64,000 nucleotides of DNA, taken from assembly GCA_037013685.1 (NCBI GenBank), contig CM072897.1, positions 16,414,643 to 16,478,642 on the forward strand, written 5' to 3'. The notes below the pieces were generated by a model. The model had not been told where the DNA came from, searched no databases, and saw only the letters and a list, made by a program, of their open reading frames with translations. A program made the position numbers and the translations under genes. Position 1 is the stretch's first letter; each line of letters begins with the position of its first letter. Origin of the DNA: Acridotheres tristis (Eukaryota > Chordata > Aves > Passeriformes > Sturnidae). Of the stretch, positions 25,201 through 38,517 are shown one piece after another.

Positions 25201-26624
25201 CTGGGAGTCTTTCCTGGACCTTGGAAACGTTTCTATTTTACTCTTTCCCTGGCACTGTCATTAGCTAGCTTCCATACACATGTGACTTTTCCCTGGACAG
25301 TAATATGGAGCAATTCCCACCACAAACCTCCTTTTCCATCCTTCTCCTTCAGCTGTACTATGATCTTTTGTCCTACAAGGCAAAAAGAGGGAGTGAGAGT
25401 GATGAAGGTCTTAGTCTGCATCCCACTAAATGCTCCTCTAACTTCTCCTAAAGAAGTTGTTTGGCAAAAGACAGAAAGTAGCATCTTGAGTAGCTTTCAA
25501 AAATAGAGAAAAATGTATTTTCCCTTTTTCCCTGAAGAATAGTAAGTGAGGGAGCTTCTTTAAGTCAGTGCATCCATAAAGGGCAGTAAGTGGAGAAGGT
25601 TTTGTAGAAACAACAAACAGCTAAAAATCAAAGAGCATTTGAAAAGAAAAAAAAAGAAAATACTTTTTGATGTTTGTTTACCAAGTCTCCACCCATATCA
25701 AAATCTTTAATCATTAATATAAAGAAAATCTCTGCTGTTTCAAGGAACTGACTACTTCAGTTGGCCAAAAGGCAGAAGTCAAAATGAGCAGATGGTAAAA
25801 ACTGTAGATGCCCTAGGAAAGACAGAGTACCAAGAATTTTTTATATGACTATCTTTTTCCCTAAGTCACAGAAATGAATCTACATTTTTAGACTGATAAC
25901 TTATGTGTGTCTCATGCTCAGAATACGTCAGGTTGAAACACCCAAAACGCAAATTAAAAGCCATAAAGTGACATTGCTGATTTAAGAACCTGAGGCTGTG
26001 CTGTCATTAAAAAACCCCTAGCATTATTTAGTATCTTAAAATGTGAAAGATATGTGAAATGTTGAGAGATATATATAGTCATTTAATGTAAACTTCCCTT
26101 GAATCAGCTGTAATAAACAACTGGAGAAATATACAAGGGATTTGAGAATGTGTATGAAACAGAAGGCTGCAAGAAAGAAAAAGAGAATATTATTAAGGCT
26201 CAGTAAAAGAAAAATTTTTTGAAAAATGACTGCAGTCATTGGGTCTCAACCATTAGCCAGTGCTCTGCTCAGGCTGTTAAGGTCATGCAGGAACCTGTTA
26301 TGGATGGGTAATGCAATGGTTGGCCCTCACAGTTAAGGGATGAATATGTTGTGTATGTTCAGAGAAGTTTTATTGATGTGTAGTTATGTTACTGTGATTT
26401 GTTCTCCCCATAGCCCTCGTTCCCCTCCCCCTTGTTTTGTTGCCATTGGAGGGCCTTAGCAGTCAGGGCATTTGGGAGGAGGGCAGACTTGTAACTGAGA
26501 AGTGTGGCATGGCAAGACCTGGCCTCCAATCAAGTTGTAAGAAAGTCATCTCCACCACTGGACTGAGAAGAAGAAGAACTGACAGACTGTGAGGAGCCAG
26601 GGTTACCTGGTACAACACCAGGGG

Positions 26625-26631
26625 TATAAAA
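26625..26631 (+). promoter_or_regulatory. LTR TATA box
   Basis: TATAAAA followed by GGGGAGCAG, placed in the middle of the LTR where U3 ends. Transcription would start roughly 25-30 bp downstream and run rightwards. Confidence 0.65.
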
Positions 26632-26735
26632 GGGGAGCAGCCATGTTGTAGTTAAGCACATGATTGCTGGTCACAAAGACTCTCAGTGCTCTAATTTTTC
26701 CTTATTCAGTCTTCTGTTGTATTTTGTTAAGGTTT

Positions 26736-26741
26736 AATAAA
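26736..26741 (+). terminator. LTR polyadenylation signal
   Basis: AATAAA within 'ggtttaataaacctttg', in the R region of the LTR. It is followed by a downstream TG/T-rich stretch, consistent with an intact signal. Confidence 0.65.
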
Positions 26742-27539
26742 CCTTTGAAATTTTAAAAAGTGAGCATCATTTCTCACAGACCTGGAGGGGATTGTTTTTA
26801 TTTATCAGTGGTCAGACTCCCAACAGCTTCAATGGGAGGATTTTTCTCTTGGCAGTAGAAGTTATATTTCTCTCATTAGTCTGCTAGTGCAAAAAGAGTC
26901 CATCAATATGAATATACAGATACCTTCTAAACAGATGCTCTCAAGGCTCTCTATTAATCAAAAAATTCACTGCTACTTTTAAAAGATTCATCATTGTTTT
27001 CAGAGCTGAACAAATAATTCATGAGTAACTTACTCACTAAATTCAGCCTACTTTAGTTCAAAGATTATCAATGTGAAGATCATTATTTCCTCAAATGTAT
27101 TCATGTTTGAAGGCGATGAATATGTTAGCACATAGTTTGCTCTGTGGATCCTGATAATCCGACTGTAAACTGCATCCTTTGCTGTGATTTGTCAAAGTAA
27201 TCAGATGGCACTTGGTGTTTGATGAGTGAGTGTGAAGATACTGCCAAACAATCAAGATTGTTCCCATGTTTGTGTCCATAACACTATAACACTCAATCTG
27301 AGAACTCAGAAGCTGGAACATGAAAAGTAAAAATGGCATCAAAATGGAAAACAAATTTATTTTAAAACAGATACACTTGACAGAGAAGCAAAGTGTATGG
27401 CTCAGAAAGAAAAGTTACATGCAAATTTCAGACATCCTTTTTGCTCTCCAAATTTACTCTAGGTAGGTACTGAAGACAGTATGTGTTTTACTCTACTACA
27501 ACTGTAACACCACTTATCTTCATATTAGAAAGCTCAGAA

Positions 27540-27680
27540 GTGCAAATGGAGCCTCCAGTTGTGTGTGGCTATGCAAACCTTCAGACTAATTATGCTGCAT
27601 TTCTACAACAAACTTTAAAAATACCTTTTCCAGGTCTAGTCTTTTTTCGGTTTAATTGAAGACATTTTAATTCAGATGAT
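27540..27680. promoter_or_regulatory. Candidate conserved noncoding element
   Basis: Non-repetitive AT-rich sequence with 'ctatgcaaacc' (near-octamer), 'actaattatgc' and TTAATTGAAGAC (27652-27663). The last motif recurs exactly at 29160-29171. Motif content suggests POU and homeodomain factors. Weak evidence. Confidence 0.18.
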
Positions 27681-28779
27681 GTAGCTCCTGTGAAGAAGCT
27701 ATGATCCAGAGACCAAAGAGTGAAGAATTATTTTTACAGCTCTTAAAGAATGGCTGTAGTGATATCAGTGTAAAATCCCTAACAAAAACTATATAGTCAC
27801 AGAATATAGTCTCTTTTATTATACACTTCCAAGTCTTTAAATAGAAAAAAGAACAGATGCCAAAGCAGAGCCATATGTTTTAAATGTAGCTGTATACAAG
27901 CATGATTTTATTTTTTCTGACAGAAAATCTATAACTTGAGTGGGAACGTACTGAGTGGAATCCTCAATGCCATATTTCTGGCTAAAGAAATAAACTCACT
28001 ATGGAATATGTCAAAGTCTGAACTAAGAGATTGAGACATTTTTATAACAATTCAATACTTGTCTCAAAACATCCAATTGCTTTGAAGTAATTGGTGGGAG
28101 GAGACAAACTGTTAATATTGGATTTATTTGGCAGAGTTTGTCTTAGACTACAAACAACCATTAGCTCCCCTTGAAGTTGTTGGCAGGTAGCATGCATTTA
28201 AATCAGTGGTTGGAGTCCAAAGTAGCCCTCTACTGCAACAGCCCAATGAGCCTCTCTCTGCTTAAAAGAACCCATCTTTTCTGAATGTAGATGATGGGAA
28301 AGAAAATGGTAAATCAGATCTCAAATGTCCCAGCATATTCCTGTGCTGGCTGAAAAAAGGTATATTCTCTGTAAATTTTTAAGTCACTAGATCAGCTTCA
28401 AAGGTGTAATGAACTGATGCCTTACGGTCAACGAACCTCCCTGATGCACCTCTGAACATCAATCTGTATCTTTAAATTTGAGCACTCTTCGTGTGATTTG
28501 TAACTGAGACCAGAGACTGCTCATCTCTCCTGGGTTTTATAGCCCCTTTTAGCTCTGGATCCCTGGTCTAGAGCCAGGAGTCTCCTAGGAGCTGGAACAT
28601 TGCAGGAAATTTCTGGCTGCATGTGAAAAATAGCCACAAATTAAACAAAGAAAAATTCATTCAGAAAGTATTTTCAGAAGATGAAGGGTATGGACGCACA
28701 AATAAGAAGGTTAAGCCTGATGCATAAACTGGGAGAAAATACCACTGCACCACTGCGTTTATTTACAAAAAATGAGCAG

Positions 28780-29010
28780 GCTGTGTATTGCAAAGTCCAT
28801 CTGACAGATTAACAAATTCAGCATGGATTTGTCCAGAATTAAATCTGTCACTGGTCCAATGGTGCTAAATTGCTTTTCGGAGTTCACACGTTTTTGAAAT
28901 TGGGACACTTGACATGGAAAAGTCAACTGTTAACCTGAAGTAAGGGTTTAGAACAAATTGTTTCTGTGAGGTGTCATTTATACAAAGGTCTGATTAAATA
29001 ATTTTTTAAA
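28780..29010. promoter_or_regulatory. Candidate enhancer with HNF4-type and inverted MEIS-type sites
   Basis: CAAAGTCCA (28791-28799) matches the HNF4-preferred half-site. It is followed by an inverted pair TGACAGATT (28802-28810) and AATCTGTCA (28842-28850), each holding the TGACAG core bound by MEIS/PKNOX/TGIF factors. Downstream lie 'gctaaattgc', 'gttaacc' and 'tgattaaataat'. The block is not simple sequence. Function is inferred only from motifs. Confidence 0.3.
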
Positions 29011-30712
29011 AAAAGATTAAAAGCCCTGAATTAGAAGAACACAACAGAAAAAAAACCTGCCATGTGATTCAGTAACACTTCCAGTGTAATGCTGGGCTAC
29101 AAACAACCTGCATAAATTGAGACCTTGCTAAAACCTATCAGCATTCACATTATTGAAGATTAATTGAAGACCATTTTTTAAAAAGCAGAGTTTTTTCCTA
29201 CTGACTTACTGAAAGGTATCTGTGGTGGTAGTGGGTTTAGAACTGTCAGCTCCATCAACATCTCAACACACTGCACCTGATCTCAGATACTTGGACAACA
29301 CAACTAATGGCAGGCTGCAAGTCAGAATTGTTGCCAAGGATGCAATCCGAGGAATTATGAAGCATGCAAGAGTTTAAAGCTCACAGACAGCAAAAATGTA
29401 TGACATAACATATGAGAGAGGTAAGCAGAGATTATTGAAGTTGCTGGAAGATGAGCTGTTTATTTGAAGAAAGCAAATAGTTTTGCTGTTGGCCATTCTT
29501 AAACTGTTCATATTAATGTAATTACTGGAGTGTCTCTGACCTCGAAGAACAAGGGAAATTCTCTGTCAACATGAGCGATTACCTAAACATACAGACAATA
29601 ACAAGAGATATGCACATGCACTTGAAGACAGAAACCAGGTTTTATAAGCCTTGTACAAATGACAGCAACAATCAGAGGTTATTAAACATGGGAAAACAGT
29701 ATCAGACAGCACCAGGAGCTGTTCTCTGCTATTATGCAGTGCTCAGCAGGACACCTTGTCTTCAGGTGATTTCAAAACACTGGTGCTATTTCCTTCTTTC
29801 TGGGCTAGTAGACTTGATCAGCAAAAGGGCAGCTACAGACATGGCACTGGGCATAGCAGCCTCAACATTTCACATTAGGAGCCAGAAATAAAAACGTGAA
29901 ATTAAGTAATTCAGATTTGGGACTAGTACTAACAAGTGAAGAAATAGCTGGAGAAATGAGCATTCCCTGTCTAGCTGGGACAGCCCTGTTCTTCAGGTCA
30001 CTGTTACAAATCAGCTCCCTAGAGTGAGCTCCTGAAAGCTTTTCACTAGAACAAGAAGGGCATTTTGGAAAGGGAAATATTGAAATTGCTGCTTATTCAG
30101 ATGCAGAATACAGGTAAAATCAAGCAGATATCCAGCAAGCTATTGCACTGAGGATATTTTTTTATTTCAACTTCTGTGCTTTCTCTGCTTCAACACAGGT
30201 TCTAAGAGCTAGTGACAAAGGTACAAATATCCATGGCAGAGTACCCTTTTCTTGAAATTACACATTGGCTACAAAGATGAAAGTCATCCAGATGTTCACA
30301 TGCTCTGAATCTGCAGTATCACAGCAGCCCATCTCGCTGTGGTGTCAGGCCGTGCCCTCTTAAGAGGAATGTGACAAGGAGTGCTTTGGGAGGCAAAAGT
30401 TAGAGGAAGAGAGAGAATCAACCTTTTGTTTCACTCTTCTGTCCCTCTTACAAGCCCAGAACTGAGGACTCCGGGTGGTAGGAGGAAGTGCAGGGTCCTG
30501 TTACAAACCAGAGGCTGTCTGAAGCATCCCTCCCACACAGAGAATGCAGAGGCTTGGCTCTGGTCAGCCCTATGGTACTGCAGTGCCCTTTCTTCCCTCT
30601 CCTGCTTCAGCAGAGGCAGGGACATCCCCTCCCTGTCCTCAGGGAAGTTTGTTCTGTTACACAATTACACTGGAGCATGGCAAGCGTGACTCTAGAGCCT
30701 TTTGTATGGGGA

Positions 30713-30868
30713 TAGAATCAGAGAACCATTTAGGTTGGAAAAGACCTTTGAGATGATCGAATCCAGCCATTAACCCACTACTAAACCATATCCCTACGTG
30801 TCACATTTTCACTTTTCAATACCTCCAGGATTGGGACTCCACCACTGCTCAGGCAGCCTGTGCCAATG
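30713..30868 (-). mobile_element. CR1 LINE 3'-end fragment
   Basis: The stretch starts 'atagaatcagagaaccattt', the complement of the CR1 3' terminus. It continues 'aggttggaaaagacctttga', 'cagccattaacccactacta', 'aaaccatatccctacgtg', 'aatacctccaggattgggac' and 'tccaccactgctcaggcagc'. All are family hallmarks in the right order. It ends near 'ctgtgccaatg' and passes into unique sequence, so about 155 bp of the 3' end remains. It is non-coding and inactive. It lies in the same orientation as the CR1 fragment at 677-845. Confidence 0.93.
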
Positions 30869-33800
30869 ATGGAGTGATAGCCAAACCAAAACCAGCACCT
30901 GAGGAAGCTGCTGCCCTCTGGGGCAGTGGGAATTCATCAGCAGCACCTCCCTCAGTAGAAGAGGGGACAGCACACAGTGACAGTCATGGGACAGGGACCA
31001 CAGACCAGAGTCCTGCACACTTTGTTGCTGCTTCCTTTGCTATGGAAACATCCGGCCACAGCTGGGCTAAAAGCTTTGCTCTAAGAGCAGCCCCTCACCC
31101 AGCTGCCAATGCTGGAGAGACTGAGCGAGCAGGATGCCAGCAAGCTTCACAATTATGTTCCCTCTGTGAAAGACACCTGTTGCAATTCCTTTGTCCTAGT
31201 GTGGCTCTGATGTGAAAAGGAAATCGGGTTTTATTACAAAATTGAACTTTATGAAACCCTCCCCCTGCTATCAAATGCATTTCTACAAACAGAAAATCTA
31301 ACTCTGCAGTAGGTTTTTTTTTCTTTTCCTGAATCTGAATAGTACAGAGGACACTGTGATATAAATGGAAACGTTACAATCATGTAACAGACAAAGCAGT
31401 GCTAGGCTGTATCACTCGATCACTATGGTCTCCCTCACAAAAAGACTGACTGACTATAAAAGAAAATATTAAATAGCTGTAGTTTACCTACAAAGCCTTT
31501 AAAGCACAGATGGCCATTATCTAGGGGATATTGATGCAGAAAGATAACATGGGTCATGCACTATTAAAAAAATAATAAGACAAGGACCACATCTGATACT
31601 GCAGAGGAAGGAATAATTTGTTCTTTCAGGGGGTGACCAGACCAAGACTGCTGTTGGGTTCTCAGAGCCGATATCATTATTTAAAAGCACCTGTACCCTC
31701 AATGTAATGCACCCTTTGCTGCTTTATGCTAGACAAAGCAGCTGGGCGTTCTTCTTATCACCTCAAGAGGTGGTCTTTAATTTTGGTTCGGAAATAATTT
31801 TTAAGTAGTTTTAGGAAAGTGCTTGTTATGCTTCTCTGAAGGTATCTGTAAAAACATCAAAGGGAGTGTGGCCCGTGCAGTGACGCACCTTCCCGCACTG
31901 ACACACAAAGCTCAGTGGGACGGGGCCAAGGTGACATGAGCCCCCCAGAGCTCAGATGCTCATTGTAATGAAACAATCTGAAATTAAAAACATGAGCTGT
32001 AAAGCTCACAGAAGTAGACATCTTCAAATCAAGGATGACATTATCTTTGCTCTTCTGTTTTCTATTTTTCCTTCTCTTTCATTCTTTCTTTTTAAACATT
32101 TTGCCACTAGTTCAGTTTTAGAAGGAGGTTCCAAGCCAAACCAGTGACAAGGAGGAAGCAAGCTCATGGAAGAGCAGACTATGTGGCTAGCAGTATTTCT
32201 TGGTCTGAACTCATCTTTGAGAGATTTTTAGCAAATCTGTTGGAACAGTCTTTAGAAACCAATTTGATTTTCATCTAAGGTATCCTCTCTCTTTGCTAGA
32301 AAACGATGTTTCAAAGCAAGACCAGTTTCATCTATACAGCTGTCAGTGTTCACATGAATAGTAGAAAAATGCATTACTTGAATCCCTGTTTCAGAGATTT
32401 CTGCCATGTCTTGTGGAGTTGTTGGCAGCGTGGGTATTGAATGTCCTTATTCATCTTAGGAAAGGAAAACAGAGGGTTCCCCTCCTTCCTCAAGAGCTTT
32501 GTGTGAAAAACACCCAATTTTTATTTTTCACCAATACTTTCAGGAAGTCATCAACCTCATGCACTAATGACCTATAGTACAAACATAGTTTTTTAATATT
32601 TGTGAGAGGGTTAAAATCTGTTCCCCCTTTTCACCAAGCTTGGTCTTCAAGGGAATGAAGAGTTGGTAATATTATGCCTTCCCCGTAAAATTTTCATAAG
32701 TATCCTACATGCTTCAGTGCTATTTCAATCAAACACAAAAAAGAGGGTATCCAATTCTGATTTTATCATAAGGCACACAGTATTTGAAATCTTTGATTCA
32801 TAGGGCACTTAGTTCTCTTTCCTGTATAAATTCTAGCCATTTCGTCCATAGAGAAAAGAATGGGAGTGCAATCTACGGACACAAATACCAGGAAACAAAT
32901 GAAAATAATCTGCAGCATACAAAAATCATGATGTTTCAAAGAATAATAACAAGTTAGTTAATGCTGCTCCAGAAATAGTCATTTTGTGATTGCAAGGTCT
33001 GCCGCTAGGAATGCACAGCTAGGACTTAAACACCCGTGTTAGTTTCTAAGAAGCATTTTAGAAAAAGCAATTTCATCCCTATACTGCATAACCAGCTCCA
33101 ATCAATATCTCTTCCTCCATATAATGTCTGTTAAGCACATCCCTTGGCAACAGAACAACACACAATATGGACACGAGAGTCAGGAAAAAAAAACATAGTA
33201 TCTAGTCAGCATCTGTGTGTCACTGACACTCCTCTCCATGGCTGCAACCTATCACAAGAGTGATTTGTGTTTGGGATTGTATTCCAAGAGGTCTGCTGCA
33301 GGAACATGCCATCACATGTGTTTGTGGTGCCCAGGCCACTAAGACTTCCCAAGGGAATCAGCTGGCTTCTGCTCCTTACAAGCACCATTTGCATGGTAAA
33401 GACCCTGTATTAATCACCCACAATATAACTGCATAACCCAAATTAACCCTAAAAATAACTTCCCATATAGAGATGTGAAATACTTAGTTCATGTGTGTTT
33501 TCATTTCACAAGAGCCTTGTTACACCAGCTACTCTTGCTGGTTTGGCAAAAGTTAGATTTGCTGAGTGCCAAATTCTGCACACAGATGTATGTGCCTGGC
33601 TACTGCTGAAATAAAAATCAGAGGCTTTGACTTCCACTTTTCTTTTTACCCTTCTGGTCTGGAAGACAGTCTATCAATCACAGACAAATGGAATATGATG
33701 CACACCCACATGCACAACCAAATGGCTTTGTGCACACAAAAGAAAACGGGGCCATTTGCATTTAGAAGTGCTTTTATGAGGTATGCATTTAGTAACTATG

Positions 33801-36422
33801 TTTACAGCTGGGGTCTGGGAGATGATTTCAGGATGGCATCCAGAGAATTGAATACAGCACTGGCAGTTGAATAAATGATTGCAGCAGCCTGATCCTCATC
33901 CTGACAACGGATGGTATTCCTTTTTTTTTGGCAAGTAAACGAGATCAGAGGGACTGGATAGTGCTCTTCCCCTTTCCACCCCTTCTCCATGCTCTTTCCT
34001 CTCTTCCCATTTGGCCTCCTTTAACACATTCAAGGTTCTGGGCAAAATGGAATAGAAAAGGAATGTAAGACAAACAGGAACCCACCCAAGTGAGCCTTCT
34101 TTTTGTTTGTGTGGAGGTTTTTTTCCCCATGTTGGAACTAGTTGAAGAGAGAAACTGTTCAGCATTCAGCTGTGGACTTGATCCAAACCTCCACCTTTGG
34201 GTGTCTTTTCGCCCTTGCTTTCTGCCCTGATGCTCATAGTTAGGCCAGCCTGAAAATAATTTACAGCACATACACATGCTCTTTGGTGACACCTTTTCAA
34301 GGGTCACAAATAAGAAGTATCAGTGTCAGTTTATATGCCTGCAAGCCCATCTTCCTGAGTGAACTGCTGCCCCTAAAGTCTGTGGATGTCTTGTGGTGCT
34401 TCTGAGCTCACACAGAGCTGTGGTGAGCTCTTAGAGCAGGGAGCTGAAGCAGAACAGTAGTTAAAGCACAAGGCATCACTCTTGAAATGGTAACAGCAGC
34501 TGCTGCTTAGCTGTTGAATAAACTAGTAAGAATTCAGTCTGTGACAAAAAAAAAACCAAACAACACATCTGCACTATATTTCAGTACCTGGAGAGATCTG
34601 CCTTATGTATCACCTGGCAGTCTGACCTTCTATTCCATGTTTTTCATGCCATCCTATTAACTGGACCCAAAGTTCTGGAAAGTGGGGACAGCACAGGACT
34701 GCACACCCAGACATGAGCTCCTGCCCCCAAACGTGGCTCTTTCTTCATCAAGATGAACCTGTAATTCTGTCTTTAATAGTCTGTGTAGCTGAGGGGAAGC
34801 ACCTGCTTTGTAGATCAAATTATCAGGTTGAGAACAAATTGGAGAGAGTCTGAGACAATGATATAAGATTCTGCTCAGAGCTGTAACTGGAATGCTCCCA
34901 GTCCTCCTCTTCCCAGGATTATTAGGCAGTAAGAGGGTAAGCAGGAGACATAGAAAGTAGGTATGCTGCTCCCCTTGTTGAATTTTACCCTCTTACATGA
35001 ATAAAAAAAAGATGAATATTTTATAACCTTCACTTTCATCATAAATAATTTTGTGACAGTTCAGCATTCCTGTAGATTATTTACAGCTTTTTGGTTGATG
35101 TGTGCTCCAAAAACATTTTTTCAAATAATGGGTTTTTGGATATTGCCACAGTAGCATTAGTACACCTTTGAAATTTCTTATATTCATTTCAAGAACATTC
35201 CAGGCTGAGGGTCCACAAACCCTCCCTTTTCATGGAGCTGCTCTTTAATAAAACACCAACACTCTTGTTCCAAAAATGCCAAATATAGTTGAGAGAACTC
35301 CTTGATAACTTATTTCTGTAAAAAACTATTCATAGATTCCTGACAGTTCATTTTTATACAGTCTCTGCATTTAGCCTTCTGATTCTAGTTTTTTTAAACC
35401 TTGTTTTTGGTTTAAGATTTGGAAAAAACCCTAAAGCTCTAATCAGGGAAAAAGATATATAGCTACGTCAATTACTTACTCTGTGAGCACAATTACTTGT
35501 AAATAGCCATGAATCTTTCTTTAAAGCAAGACAAAACATAAAATACTCTGCTTAACTGTAAATTTAAACCTATTTCACTTTCAGGCTTCACTGCTTCCAA
35601 TATGAATCAGCCTATTATCTTTAAGTATGAAATTAGAAAAAAGATTTGCTGTTGGTGTACACCCAAAGATTAACATTTCCCTGAGATTAACAGTGTGTTT
35701 CTTGATGATGAAAAGCACATAACACCAAGAAGCACATTTTAATACTGCTTCTCAGGAGCAATTTTGTTTTTATATCAAATGCATCTTGAGATTAAGAATA
35801 TGCTTTAAAACCAACTAGTAAAAAAGTGATACCAAACTAATGATGCTTTGTGGTGAAAGCAAAACAATTTACTACATGGCCCAAAAGTTAAAGACAGAAA
35901 ATCTGCAGTTTACAGGATATTTGCTTGCATCTTTTTGTGGTGTGCAAAATAATGCATAAAAATTCAGGATTGATATATTTAAATGTCACTTGAATCAGAA
36001 TCAGAATAATTGTTGGAATGTTAAAATAAGGCATCTGTTTGGAGTAGTCTCTGCTCTCTAATTGCCTGGTCAATATATTTAAGCTTGCTGAGGAATATCT
36101 AGCCAGGGGAAAGCAGAATGCATCATTGTTCCTTCCTTCATATTGCCCAAGCCTTCAGTCTTTCCAGGAGTAGTAAAAACATGAAAATACTAACAACATG
36201 TGATTTCTCTGCTAAGTTTGCTTTGGGCTAATTCTCAGTGTAAGACACAAGGACAGAGGAGACTACTGCATTTATTTCCCAGAGATTTACATACAAGACA
36301 AAAGTAAAATATACTGTTTACTTTTTACTTATTTCCTCCAATCTGCTTGATTTTTCTTTCTTATTGGGCTCTCTCTTATCTTTGCAGCCCCCAATGAGCC
36401 CTGCACTAACACACAAATACAA
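30869..36422. other. Unannotated AT-rich sequence
   Basis: I see no gene or recognisable mobile element. A short GC-richer piece lies at 31865-31955. POU octamers on the minus strand lie at 33387-33394 and 33754-33761. Overlapping minus-strand frames at 33802-34307 are unrecognised and judged chance. Confidence 0.5.
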
Positions 36423-36505
36423 ACTCAAATATAACACAAATACTGACTCAAACATAACCCAGAAATTCCAGCTCAAACATATAACATACCAACTCAAATA
36501 TATTA
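36423..36505. repeat. Degenerate tandem repeat, about 23 bp x 3.5
   Basis: The phrase 'ctcaaayataac' or a close variant recurs from about 36423, 36446, 36471 and 36492, so spacing varies from 21 to 25 bp. Units have diverged, so it is an old array. Confidence 0.7.
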
Positions 36506-38517
36506 CTGTGGGTAACAATGTGGGCTGCTAAGAGAAGCTGAGCCCAGAAAGAACTGAGGCAGCTTCAGCTAAAAGCTGGAGTTTGCTCATCCATTGGCAC
36601 TGGAAGTGCCTTGTTCCCCTGCATTCCTCTTCTGCTAAAGTCTGGAAAGAAAAGCTGCTAGCACAGCACTTGGCCCTGGTGGTCTCAAATCCTCTAACAG
36701 TTCTGAGGCCACAGAGATACCACATAAGGCCACCATTATTTATTATTTCTGCTGACCTCCTTGAATATGACACACTTCTTGTCAGAGCACAGAAATGCTG
36801 CACCTGACTGATGGTGCTGGGCTGCAATCTTGTCCACTAAATTCTGAGTGAATTCTGACACCCTTGCCCACAGATGTTCTCTTGTAATAGCAGGACCAAG
36901 GGCCTGGGGAGCAGACCAGCAAAGGAAGGAGGGGCCAAGTGCCATTAGATGTGCTCTGTGATCATTCTAAGGTGTCTGAGGTACTGGCCAGGATGAAGTC
37001 ACCTACAGTGTGCATTGCATGCTGCATGAGAGATGGAAATACAAAGAGAGTCTGGGAGGTGTGTGGGGTGCTATGTAAGGTCTGGAAGTTTCACAGATTC
37101 ATTCCCTGAAATTTTTGTAGTCAAGTCCTTTACCTAATAGTGACCTAATTCTTGATAGAGGTTTTTTCAGACAGGAGGCAAAATTGGAAACCAGAGGAAA
37201 CACAGGTTGTTTGTAGTTGAAAGTACAGTTCATAAAACTTGTACAATTTGATCAGTGTGTGCAATGCTGGATAAACCCCTAGTTCCTACTTAACATGTAG
37301 AATCCAAGGTCTATGCATAATTTTTGCATATCAAGCAGCACATGGTGCTTGAAGTTGCATATATGTGCAGCAAAAATAATGGCTATTTGCCAAAGATTTT
37401 CTAAGCTTCATGAACAGGTTCACACAGAGAACATCAGCCTGCCTGACACCATCCAGAAAACCCCAGGAAGGGTGTTTGTAACTCCAGAGTCTAGCTGTGT
37501 TGCCACAAATATTCATCTGTTGTTTCTATGCTCTTCCTCTCTTCCTCTTTGTTATTGAAATTGCAAAACAGATTTATACCCACTTCAGACAGTGGAACTC
37601 TGTCTGAAGATTTTTAGCAAGGTGTCTGGAAAAGGCATACAAGTAAAACAGGATATGTTACACTCAGACTGAAATTCTAAGAAAGTTCTTGTTAAAATAT
37701 ACAACCTGGTAATTCTTCAGAGCAATTCTCAAATACTGTAGATACAGCCACCTGTGGACACCTCAGTGAAAATAAATCCTAAGCCTGCAGTCACAACAAC
37801 TCCACTTTACATTATCACTGAAGAATTAACTCCTTTAGCTGTGTTATTTAGAGGCAAAAAATTGAAACCCAACCACAACAAATATCTGGAGAATGACTCT
37901 TTCACCTTTAACATCAATAAGCTTCTAAGTCATGAGAAGCAATAAACAAGGAGCTCTATGAAGTTTTATTTAGTGCTGGTTTTCAGAAGATAACTCTATT
38001 TTGATTTATTTTCTAGGTTTTGCAGTATTCTTCTTCAGCTAACACCACTCTTGGCAGATAACCTAGCTTAAGTATTTAGAGAATTAGTTGGCATCAGAAA
38101 AAAATCTTGATAGTGTAGTTCAACAAGATGAAAGAGTTCACTGGGAGACATTACACAAACTGCCCCAAGGACCAAATATCCTGTGAGCAATGGTGGAAAC
38201 CAGCCTCTTGAAAAACAGTGAATGTACAAAGGAGAAGAAGTGAAAGCAAGGGAGTTATCTTTTTGAGACTATTGAATCAGTGGAAGGAATGACTAGGGAG
38301 CAAGAAAACAAGAGGCAGATCAGAGGAGATTACAGGCAGATGAAGTACCTATGGGTTTAAACTCTGCTGAAGTAGATACCTGCACCCCTAGATTTCTAGG
38401 CAAATGACCAGTTCATTATTTCATTGCTGTATTTCATTGCCAGCCAGGCAGAGCAGCTGGAGAACGTGCCTGAGCAGTACTTGTGGGCAACCACTGCAAA
38501 GCAAAGCAGTTTACACA
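36506..38517. other. Unannotated AT-rich sequence
   Basis: Nothing recognised. Open frames on both strands are under 100 codons and overlap one another. Confidence 0.5.

Larger units (their letters stand above)
18168..26295. other. Unannotated sequence, mostly AT-rich
   Basis: I see no gene or RNA gene. GC-rich sequence continues to about 18260 and recurs near 18640-18750. Candidate regulatory stretches are listed separately (18845-18976, 22141-22250). Open frames (up to 123 codons at 24203-23832, minus) show no domain I recognise. Confidence 0.5.
26296..26825 (+). mobile_element. Solo LTR of an endogenous retrovirus (about 530 bp)
   Basis: This is the clearest LTR in the window. It starts TGTTATGGATGGGTAATG and ends GGTCAGACTCCCAACA, giving TG...CA termini. 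A core promoter TATAAAA lies at 26625-26631 and a polyadenylation signal AATAAA at 26736-26741, about 110 bp downstream, the usual U3-R-U5 order. The 5' half contains a pyrimidine tract (26406-26431). It resembles the avian ERVL-type LTRs as I know them. No internal retroviral genes flank it, so it is a solo LTR left by recombination. Expected 5-bp target duplications are not seen (gaacc versus gcttc), pointing to decay or slightly wrong edges. Its promoter and poly(A) signal look intact, so it could start or end host transcripts. Confidence 0.82.
26826..30712. other. Unannotated AT-rich sequence
   Basis: I see no gene or named repeat apart from the candidate elements listed at 27540-27680 and 28780-29010. 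A 10-bp palindrome CTCCTAGGAG lies at 28582-28591. The open frames are short and unrecognised. Confidence 0.5.

Noticed and set aside
33420..33460. Telomere-like 'ttaaccctaa'
   Set aside because: Single unit without tandem copies.
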